DNA from: Mycoplasmoides gallisepticum
Lineage (GTDB): Bacteria > Bacillota_I > Bacilli_A > Mycoplasmatales > Mycoplasmoidaceae
DNA length: 64,000 nucleotides
Direction: 5' to 3'
NCBI RefSeq assembly: GCF_900476085.1
Contig: NZ_LS991952.1
Coordinates: forward strand, 682,001 to 746,000
In this document: piece after piece, positions 55,665 to 64,000 of the stretch
How positions within the stretch are numbered: the stretch's first letter is position 1
Layout of the letters: each line of letters begins with the position of its first letter
Translations under genes and position numbers: made by a program
The notes under the pieces: generated by a model
Database searches by the model: none
Seen by the model: only the letters and a program-made list of their open reading frames with translations
Told to the model about the DNA's origin: nothing

Positions 55665-57107
55665 TTAAATACAAGATTTAAAAGATTTGATTCAAAAAAT
55701 AGGTTTGAGCTTCTTATCATGATCGATCCAACTATTAAAAAAGTATAAGCTTAAACCTGCTAAAACTGTACCTATTAAGATATATGAAATTACAGTATTA
55801 GCTTTTGCAAAATCTGAAGAGATCTTATCTCTTATAAATGTTGTAAAGAAATTAGCTGATGTAATTGCAATCGATGCCATTGTTTGGTTAATCCCGATTG
55901 GGGTGATCTTATTGTTTTTAAAACCATAAGATAGTGCATGGGCTATTAATAAGTTATATAAGATGCCATAACCAAAACCTGAGATTGCTTGAATCCCTAA
56001 ATAGATTCCACCTTTAGTTAATGTTGGAACTGAAGTTGAATTAATTAATAAGATCATTGAAGTGTTATACAAGACAAAGAATATACTACCAATTAGTGCA
56101 ACCATTCATTTGTCAAAATATTTAACACCAACAACGCCCATTAAGACCCCGCCGAGTAGTTGAGCAGCACTAAACACACTTGATAAATAACCTTCATATG
56201 GAGCACTATTACTATTACCTACTAATTGTTGTAAAGTAATTTGTGCAATTCCGTCTGCAGTAGCAAACTTGGTAAAGATGACAATTCCAGCAAATAAGAT
56301 CACAACAATAAAACAGTATATCTTGTTTGGTGATCCATCGATAATATCTTTTGGATCGTGTTTTTTTAGACCAACAAATTGTGGATTTTCCCGTAAAAAT
56401 CATCAGAAAACGATATTTATCAAGATCACAATTAGACCGATTAATCACAGGTATTTTGTAATGTTTACATCTGCTGTTCTTTGTGTTGTAATTGCAAGCG
56501 TACGAACTAGTGATTGAACTGGAGAAGCCACAAAATCAGCAATTAATGGTGGAATTGATAAGATTGAGATCGCTAAAAACGGCTTTTCTTTAGCATGCTG
56601 TTCGTTAAATCAAAGAGAAAAAGAACCAATACACGATGCTGCAATTCCCACACCAATTGTTTGGATTAAATTAGTAGCAAAACTAGGTTTAATAATAATC
56701 GGAATAAAAGTTGCTAATTGTAATAAAAGTGCGGCAAAAACAACCTTTTTTCGTGATTTAAATCTGATCCCTAAATAATCAAAAAGCGGTCTGAAAAAAA
56801 TCCCAACAAAACCATATAAACTTAATGGTAAAAATAATAAATTACGATCTAGTGCTAGATCATTATGTAACGTTCCGCGATAGCTTCGAACCAGAAAGAT
56901 CGGTAATCAAAAAATTGAATAAAAAACAAAGAGTTTCTTATAACCCTTGTTTTCAAATTTGATTCTTCAAAAAAAGATGATACTTATTATTAATGCAAAT
57001 AAAAATAAGACTACATTAATGATTAATGAAATCTTATACCTTTCTGATAAAACTATGCTAGCTTGGTTACTTAGTTGTACTAGTAACCAATCGAATTGAT
57101 TATTCAT
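55665..57107 (-). CDS. Major facilitator superfamily transporter
   Basis: 480 residues, 12 predicted membrane helices with two similar halves. The loop after helix 2 reads [20 protein letters not shown], an MFS motif A variant (G-x-x-x-D-x-x-G-x-R-x-x-R). Many TGA codons encode Trp, and the true stop is TAA at 55665, 9 codons after a TGA at 55692. Substrate not known; similar in layout to the MG294-type transporter as I recall. Its start overlaps the lepA stop by 8 nt, so the two are coupled. Confidence 0.87.
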
Positions 57108-58899
57108 CGTCTTGTAATAATTTTGAGAATGTTTCTTGCGGGATCTGAACTGATCCGATTGCTTTAAGGCGCTTTTTACCTTCTTTTTGTTGTTCTAGAA
57201 GTTTTTTCTTTCTTGACACGTCACCACCATAACATTTAGCTAAAACGTTTTTGCGCATCGCTTTAATTGTTTCACGCGAGATGATCTTAGAACCAACTGC
57301 AGCTTGAATTGGGATTTCAAACAAGTGTCTTGGGATTAAAGTTTTTAATTTTTCAACGATTTTCTTTGCTTTTTGATAAACAAATTGGGTGTGACTAATA
57401 AATGATAAAGCATCAACTTTTTGTCCATTTAATAAAATATCCACTTTAACTAAATTAGAATCACGATAACCAATTAGTTCGTAATCTAAAGACGCATAAC
57501 CCTTGGTAACAGATTTAAGTTTATCAAAGAACGAATAGATAATTTCAGCTAAAGGAATCTCATAAACCAAGACTTTTCTTGAACTATCAATCTCAGATAA
57601 TTCCATGTATTCTCCACGGAAATTTTGACATAATTCCATGATTGGTCCGATAAATTCATCGGGTGTTGAGATACTTAATTTAACATAAGGTTCAAGCATG
57701 CTTTTGATTCGGTTACGTTCTGGCATGTTTGCTGGATTATCAACCTTTAACTCTTGCCCATCAGTTAAATAACACTTATACATAACTGAAGGGGCTAATA
57801 AGATTAGTGGGATATTATATTCTCGAACAATTCTTTCGCGAATAACGTCCATATGTAATAGACCTAAAAACCCACAACGTACCCCAAAACCTAAAGCATT
57901 AGAAGTTTCGTATTCATACTCTAGTGCAGCATCAGTTAAAACGATCTTTTCCATTGCCACTTTAAGGTTTTGATAATCTGCAGTATCAACTGGATATAAA
58001 CCAGCATAAACCATCGAACTAACCTTACGATATCCAACCAATGGTTTATCACATGGGTTGTTAGCATTAGTAATCGTGTCACCAACATGCACATCGCGAA
58101 TCGTTTTAATAGAAGCAGTAACATAACCTACTTCACCAGCTTCTAAATAAGCACGGCTTTGCATATTGGGATTTTTAATCCCAACTTCGGTAACAATGTA
58201 TTTAACATTGTTAGCCATAAATAAGATCTCATCACCAACCTTTAATTTGCCATCAAAGATCCTAATAAAACAAACAACCCCTTTGTGTGGATCGTAGTAA
58301 CTATCAAAGATTAAAGCTTTTAAAGGATCGTTATCATTAGCATTTTTAGGTGATGGAACTTTTTTGATAATTACATCTAAAACTTGGTCGATATTTAAAC
58401 CAGTTTTAGCTGAGATCAGTGGCACATCTGAACAATCAATCCCAATTTTGGTTTCAATCTCACGCTTAACCCGTTCAACATCAGCTGAAGGTAAATCAAC
58501 CTTATTAATAACTGGGATAATTTCTAAATTATTTTCAAGTGCTAAATAAACATTTGATAGCGTTTGGGCTTGAACACCTTGGGTAGCATCAACCACTAGT
58601 AAAGCAGCTTCACAAGCTGCTAAACTTCGTGAAACTTCATAAGTAAAGTCAACATGACCAGGGGTGTCAATCAAATGAAAAGTATAGTCTTGATTATTTC
58701 TTTTAAACTTTAGTTGAACCGCATTAAGCTTGATCGTAATCCCACGTTCACGCTCAAGTTCCATACTATCTAAAAGTTGGTTTTTCATCTCTCTTTTAGA
58801 TACGGTTTCAGTGATCTCAATTAATCTATCAGATAGGGTCGATTTACCGTGATCAATATGGGCAATAATACTAAAATTACGTATGTTTTTTTTATCCAT
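57100..58899 (-). CDS. lepA: Elongation factor 4 (LepA)
   Basis: 599 residues with no internal [22 protein letters not shown] at the start is the LepA G1 region, [16 protein letters not shown] is switch II and [16 protein letters not shown] the G4 region. [12 protein letters not shown]-type sequence ([21 protein letters not shown]) and the C-terminal [25 protein letters not shown] are diagnostic of LepA. A ribosomal GTPase that back-translocates or rescues paused ribosomes. It sits between the three-paralog cluster (gap 16 nt) and the MFS gene. Confidence 0.98.
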   Translation of the reverse strand: MDKKNIRNFSIIAHIDHGKSTLSDRLIEITETVSKREMKNQLLDSMELERERGITIKLNAVQLKFKRNNQDYTFHLIDTPGHVDFTYEVSRSLAACEAALLVVDATQGVQAQTLSNVYLALENNLEIIPVINKVDLPSADVERVKREIETKIGIDCSDVPLISAKTGLNIDQVLDVIIKKVPSPKNANDNDPLKALIFDSYYDPHKGVVCFIRIFDGKLKVGDEILFMANNVKYIVTEVGIKNPNMQSRAYLEAGEVGYVTASIKTIRDVHVGDTITNANNPCDKPLVGYRKVSSMVYAGLYPVDTADYQNLKVAMEKIVLTDAALEYEYETSNALGFGVRCGFLGLLHMDVIRERIVREYNIPLILLAPSVMYKCYLTDGQELKVDNPANMPERNRIKSMLEPYVKLSISTPDEFIGPIMELCQNFRGEYMELSEIDSSRKVLVYEIPLAEIIYSFFDKLKSVTKGYASLDYELIGYRDSNLVKVDILLNGQKVDALSFISHTQFVYQKAKKIVEKLKTLIPRHLFEIPIQAAVGSKIISRETIKAMRKNVLAKCYGGDVSRKKKLLEQQKEGKKRLKAIGSVQIPQETFSKLLQDDE

Positions 58900-58915
58900 A
58901 TTTACTATCTAAGGA

Positions 58916-59722
58916 TTATGGCTTCATCTCGAACTTAATGAATTTGATTGATCTCTTTCTTAAAGATGCAGGGTAATCAATGTATTTTTTAGAAATCTTT
59001 ACATAAGAGATCCAAACGATGAAATAACTTAATGGGAAATAACCAAATAAAAGTGCTATGATCGCTGCTCAAGCAATCTTAGGATTTTCAATCACATTAG
59101 TCACCCCACCATAAACAGAATAAACTGAACCATCAGCTGTTTTATAAAGATAAGGAACTAAGATCACATAGATTCCATAGATAATTGGATAAATAATCCC
59201 AGGGATTAAGTAGGTATGAAACTTACCAATTGTTCTTGCTGGTGAATAAACAAAAGCTAAAAAACCCGCAATAATAAAGGTTACGGGGTTAAATAAGTGT
59301 ACCATCAACCCTCTAGCTAATTTAGTGGGGTTTGTAATAAACCGATAACCTAGTCTGCCAAATTGCAAGATAATATTATAACCAAAAAAGGTAAATAAGA
59401 TATAAACGATACTAGCAACTAAAAACTTATCTTTTTTAAGAAAACTATGTCTTGGTAAAAAGACATAGAAAAATGAAAAGACTAACAAGATAAAGTTGCT
59501 TTGATTGGTGAACTTATCAAATGTTTTATAAGCATCAACAAAGTTGTTTAGGTTATTCACACTATTAACATTTGATAATAGTTCAGCAACAACTTCTTGC
59601 ACAATAAAGATTACTGTTGCTAAATTTAACCAAAACACAAAAAAGAAGATCTTTTGTGCTTTAGTTAGTTCGTATTTAAATCAAAAGCTAAAGCTTTTAG
59701 GTTTCTTATCAATTTGATTCAT
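58916..59722 (-). CDS. Membrane protein, paralog 3 of a tandem family
   Basis: 268 residues with about six membrane helices. It shares with the next two genes a start of the pattern W-x-x-x-LTK-Q-K-FFF, a central FTNQSNFILLVFSFFYVFLPRHSFLKKDKFL segment, and the motif PGIIYPIIYGIYVILVPYLYK ... YSVYG. It ends in a basic tail (KRSIKFIKFEMKP). I do not recognise the function; it may belong to a mycoplasma-specific DUF such as DUF1600, which I cannot confirm. It starts 20 nt after the stop of paralog 2 and lies 16 nt before lepA. Confidence 0.78.
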
Positions 59723-59742
59723 ACTATCTTATCCTTATTAAA

Positions 59743-60540
59743 CTAGTTTTGTGGATTGATCACCACTTGGTTTTGTTCGTATTTCTTTGAGATCTTCCTA
59801 GCCCCAAACCAAGTTAAATACGTCGTGACTGGGATTAAGACCAATAATAAGAAGAACACCACGGGATAGGCAAATTGTGGATAATCTTTGGTGTTTGTAG
59901 AAACATTATAAACTGAATAAGTCATCCCGTTTTCTTGTTTATAGATAAACGGAGCCACAATCACATACACACAATAGATTGCTGGATAGATCATCATTGG
60001 TAGTAGATAACTACTAAATTTCTTTAGTTTTAAGTTTGGATCATGAACAAACTTAAAGAACCCACAAACAATAAAAACGATCGGATTAAATAGGTGTTTA
60101 AAGAGATCAATAAATAATAAAAAAGCCGTGGCTTTTGAACCATAACCAATTCTTGTATAACTTCAAGCTAAGATCGATTTTGGTGCAACGATCACAGCTA
60201 CTGCATTAGTAATACTAACCAGGTTATAAACAAAAAAAGTGATAAAGATATATGTGATACAAGCGATTAAAAACTTGTCGTTTTTAAGAAAGCTGTGTTT
60301 GGGAAAAAACACATAAAACAACGAAAAGAAAAAGATTAAAATGTTCGTTTGATTCGTAAACTTATCAAGCGATAAAAACCCATCACGACCTTTGAATAAA
60401 AGGGCAAAAAGACCGTGAAATACTAATAAAACACTAATTGCGTTTACAATAAAAGCAAAAAAGAAGATTTTTTGCGATCTAGTTAATTGGTTCTTATATC
60501 AACTTTTAAAGCTGACCTTTTTCAGTTTTAATCGATTCAT
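59743..60540 (-). CDS. Membrane protein, paralog 2 of a tandem family
   Basis: 265 residues, about six membrane helices. Shares QLTRSQKIFFF, FTNQTNILIFFFSLFYVFFPKHSFLKNDKFL and a YPAIYCVYVIVAPFIYK ... YSVYN motif with its neighbours. Only the C-terminal third is visible without reading TGA as Trp. The start ATG at 60540 follows the stop of paralog 1 by 6 nt, so the three genes form an operon that probably continues into lepA. Function unknown. Confidence 0.78.
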
Positions 60541-60546
60541 CGGCTT

Positions 60547-61323
60547 TTATTTGCTTTTTAGACCTAACCGAGCTCTTATTTGAGCAACTCGATAGTAGTG
60601 GTCATTAAACCTTCTAATAAAGAAGATGATAAAGATAAATGATCCAGGGAAATAGACAAATGTCATTAAAACACCGATCGTAATTGCCATAGTACGGTTA
60701 GTAATGACATTTGTGTAGTTGCCATAAACTGAATAAACAACATTATCTGGTGTTTTATAAACCAACGGAATCGTTAATACATAGATCATATAAATGATCG
60801 GATAGATCATTCCAGGTAAGATAAACTTCGAATAACCTCTGATTTTTTTAATCGGGTTGAAGACAAATCTTAAATACCCACAGAAGATGAACACGATCGG
60901 GTTAACGATCTGTAAAAAGATTCCTGAAGCAAGACTAGCGCGACTAAAGTTGGTGCGGTTAGCTGTTTGATCAACTAAATTTTGAAAGATTCCCCCTGTA
61001 AGAAATGTAAACAGGGTATAAGTCATACAAAAGACTAAGAATCTTTCATTTTTCAATAAGCTATTATTCGGATAAAAAACAAAAACAAACGAGAAGATAA
61101 ATAATAAAACGCTAGTTTGGTTGGTAAAACTACTGATCGTAGTAAAACCATTCATAAATGGTGAACCAAATGCGTTTGTTTGTAAACTAGAAAAGAAGTT
61201 ATAAACAACAAAACCCAAACCAGCCGCGTTAAATAACAAAACTACCAAAAACACCCTTTGTGATTTTGTTAAAGTTTGGTGATATCAATTTCTTATACAG
61301 AATTTTTGTTTTGTGTCAGTCAT
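60547..61323 (-). CDS. Membrane protein, paralog 1 of a tandem family
   Basis: 258 residues, about six membrane helices. It has LTKSQRVFLVVLLF, SFTNQTSVLLFIFSFVFVFYPNNSLLKNERFL and PGMIYPIIYMIYVLTIPLVYK ... YSVYGNYTNV in common with the next two genes. The C-terminus is longer and basic (RRFNDHYYRVAQIRARLGLKSK). First of three tandem paralogs, starting 7 nt after the stop of the large surface-protein gene to its right. Confidence 0.78.
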
Positions 61324-61330
61324 TCTTTAA

Positions 61331-64000
61331 TTATGATAATTTTCTACCAAAAATTGTGCCTAGAGCGTTGTATAAGCGTTGATCAAAAACAGTTAATTTG
61401 TTATTAGCTGTTAACTCATTAATTGCTTGAATCTGTACTGTTGAGTTGTTTGCAGTCATTGCAACTACAGTTAATAATTCAGATGGGCTTAAACCAAGGG
61501 CTTTAGTTGAATCTGTTAATCAACCTGCTCCTAGATTAGTTAAATCGTTGTAACTTACTTCTTTAACATAAGCAGCTACTCTTCTTAAACTACCTTGTAA
61601 GTATAAACTGTGGTTTAGTTCGAAATTAGTTGATTTGGTTGTACCAATATAACCAACATAACGTTCAAATACTTGAGCTGGAATCATCTCGATCATCTTT
61701 TTGATCTCAACAACTTTTTCATCAAACGTTAGTGGTTTGTTATCACTATTATTACCAAAATAAGTATTATTTGGTACTCTAGTTTCATTGGTAATTGAAC
61801 GTGCTAGTTCATCTAACTCACGTTCAGTTTTAATATTGTCAACATAAGTTAGTAAATTAGCTTTGCTACCAAAACCATAGAAAGCACCTTGTTCACCTGA
61901 TGAACCATAAGTTGAGAACAGTGCTGATTTTAATTCGTTACTAATTGGCGCAGAACTATTTTTGAATACTAAACCAGCAAAACCGTATTGAGGTGTGGTT
62001 GGTGTGTTTTCTGAACTTGAAACATTATAAGTTAGTGAACTATTGTCTCAATAGTTAGGTGCACTAATCTTGCTTGCTTCAGAAGCCACCATATTTTGTC
62101 AGTTAGCTTGAGATGAACCTAAGATCCCATTTGGATTTTGGTCAAAAGTAATTAGTGGGTTAAATGATTGGTTGTTAGCTTGAGCATCAACTGGTTGATT
62201 ATTAGAAGCTGGGGCAACTTCAGCATTAAAATTAATCGGTAATGATCATGTTGCAAAAGCAACATCACCAGGACGCATATTTAACATTGCAACATTTTTA
62301 AAGTTTTGCAAATTGTTTCTTAATAATCATTGGAATGTGTATAAGAATCTGTAGTAACTAAATCTTAGATCACTTCCTTGTTGCGCGTTTGCAAGTTGTT
62401 CATCTCACACCTTATCAATAATCTGATTTAACGAACTGAAATTAGTATAAATTCCATAAGAAGTCTTATCACTTAAACCATTAAATGCGCTTAGTTTAAA
62501 GACATTTCTAATTACATCAACTAATAGTTGTTGATTAATCCCTTGGAAACTAAATACTTGATTGTTAGCAACATTAAAGAACTCTCTAAAATTAGGATTT
62601 GATCTGATGTAATCAATTCTAATTTCATTTGTTAGTGTTGAAGTTGAGATGATCGAACCAACTGCTAAGTTGATCGCTAAATATAAACCTGATCACTGAT
62701 TAAGAGTTTGATCATCTGATTTAACTTCAACAAAAGTGTTCTGACTTTCGTTGTTCAATAAGGTTGTTTGAACTTTTAATTTAGTTAACAAGTTATCGAT
62801 CTCAGTATCTCTAGCAGTTTTTTTATCTGCTAGATTTTTTGAGATCTCTGCAACCGTACCTTTACTAGAAGTAGTTGGTTGTAATCCATACAATGATAAG
62901 TAGTATTGTTCTAGTCCATTAAATGAACCATCAACAGCTCTTACGTATGGTAATCTAGCTGCTATCCCGTTGTTAGCTGTTAGATTTGTTCTTTGATTAT
63001 CTTCAAACCCTTTAGCACGCTCATAGATCTTAGCTCTAATATTTTTTACTTCAGCATCTAAGTTAAGCGCATTTTGATAAGCCACTTCTGCTTTAACTAA
63101 ATTGTTAACTAAATCATAAACTTTCTTAAAGCTAGTTCTAAAACTAAAGTTAGTATTGTCTTCAATGTTGAAGATATTGTTCTTATCAGTTGGTTTAGCA
63201 ACTGCTTCTTCATACATCTTACTTAAAGCTAAGTAAAGATTTAAAGTTTTGTTCTTATTGAAATGATTTCTGATCTGAGCGCTTAGATCAAAATCATATC
63301 TTTCATTTTCAGATAAGTTAACTGAAGATCTTAATAATGAACGGTAAGCTAGAAACTCTTTTTGTTTTGTTATATTTCTAGTCATACCACTTTGGTTTAA
63401 GTAGTAATCCCCACCATCGATCGCCATCACATGGATCCCATCTCGACCACGAGAAAATAAGAACTTACTAGCGTTCATATTTTTACTCATTACGTTTGTT
63501 GATGAATTATCTGATTTCGAAGAATCAACTGTCTTCATCCCATTTCATTCAAAGATTTCATGGATATCTTTATTTCCGGCTGCTAAATCTGCATAAGCAT
63601 TGTAATATGGATCAGTAGTTCGATTCGTTTCACCTGTTTTTAATAATGAATTATTAGTAATCTTTTGTGAGTAGGTGTTGGCTGTGTTACCATTTCCCTT
63701 AGCTCTAATAAAATTATTCATCAGATTGATCTCATCAATATCTGATTGAACTACACCAACGTTATCGCGGTTAGTATTATTAGTTTGTTTTAAATATTGT
63801 TGAACATAAGCTGCACTAAATGATACGTCAAAACTATTGAACATATCAGAAGCAGTCATTAACAACTTACCACCAGAATCTGATGATAAGTTGTTGGGAA
63901 TATTAATCCCTTTAGTTGTACTATTTACATAACTGTCCAACCCTCTAGTAATGAATTGGTTATAAGCTCTCATCCCCTTGTTTTCATCAAAAGGTTGGTC
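61331..64000 (-). CDS. Large surface protein, 3' part only (runs off the right edge)
   Basis: About 889 residues are visible; the N-terminus lies beyond base 64000, so the expected signal peptide cannot be checked. The protein is Asn/Ser/Thr-rich with helical stretches (EVKNIRAKIYERAKGFEDNQ) and ends NALGTIFGRKLS. Composition and length match the large mycoplasma lipoproteins such as the MG307/MG309/MG338 group (DUF3713 in databases, as I recall), but I see no decisive motif. It is in one strand run with the three-paralog cluster and lepA, 7 nt from the first paralog. Confidence 0.75.

Noticed and set aside
55692-55694. TGA as the end of the MFS transporter gene
   Set aside because: Same reason; the frame continues to TAA at 55665-55667.

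Overview
The window is AT-rich, and nearly every long gene reads through in-frame TGA codons. TGA is therefore tryptophan (genetic code 4) and the source is a mollicute. Gene content points to the pneumoniae group and most likely to Mycoplasma (Mycoplasmoides) gallisepticum: a pvpA-type proline-rich repeat cytadhesin, a very large EAGR-box (HMW1/P200-type) terminal-organelle protein, large lipoproteins and an oppABCDF locus beside rpsB. Coordinates below join the pieces that standard-code ORF calling splits at TGA. No tRNA, rRNA, insertion sequence or CRISPR array was seen.

Layout. 1-1282: 5' part of a large lipoprotein gene (minus). 1719-15094: one minus-strand unit made of a 1833-residue membrane-anchored protein with an HExxH metalloprotease motif and a PDxFFG motif, then oppA, oppB, oppC, oppD and oppF. 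15594-17432: a 3' remnant of the PDxFFG gene, rpsB and a flavin reductase gene. 17433-23366: mostly housekeeping and membrane genes (rarA, rsmI, OsmC-like, rpmB) plus two unrecognised membrane proteins. 23444-29029: a small unknown gene, pvpA, then fusA-rpsG-rpsL and rpsD with a structured leader. 29383-35854: a surface-protein region with a low-complexity lipoprotein, a decayed lipoprotein gene, a second coding remnant and a MIP-type trypsin-like lipoprotein protease. 36137-47407: dnaK under a CIRCE operator, a flippase-like membrane protein, a TVGYGD potassium channel, mscL, an APC permease, an EIIB-like protein, nadK, an Spx-like protein, trpS and a HAD phosphatase. 47786-61323: a second HAD phosphatase, a membrane protein, the EAGR-box protein with seven boxes, an MFS transporter, lepA and three tandem paralogous membrane proteins. 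61331-64000: 3' part of another large surface protein.

The most unusual signal is a leader architecture that occurs twice, upstream of the lipoprotein gene (1283-1627) and upstream of the PDxFFG/opp unit (15095-15462). Each has a TATAAT box, then exactly 12 nt later the ATG of a short ORF (50 and 49 codons) starting MLR and sharing an LTQ-x-F-x-x-I pattern, then four alternating GATTGC/GCAATC segments that can form either a 1:2 plus 3:4 fold or a 2:3 fold. In the first copy the 3:4 hairpin is a canonical intrinsic terminator. This is the layout of a leader-peptide attenuator and would be a notable regulatory device in a mycoplasma.

How the genes may work together (inference): the PDxFFG/HExxH surface protein could release peptides taken up by the co-transcribed Opp transporter. 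The lipoproteins, MIP-like protease, PvpA and EAGR protein form the host-facing layer. The ribosomal protein and dnaK leaders show that conventional bacterial feedback and heat-shock control is kept in a reduced genome.
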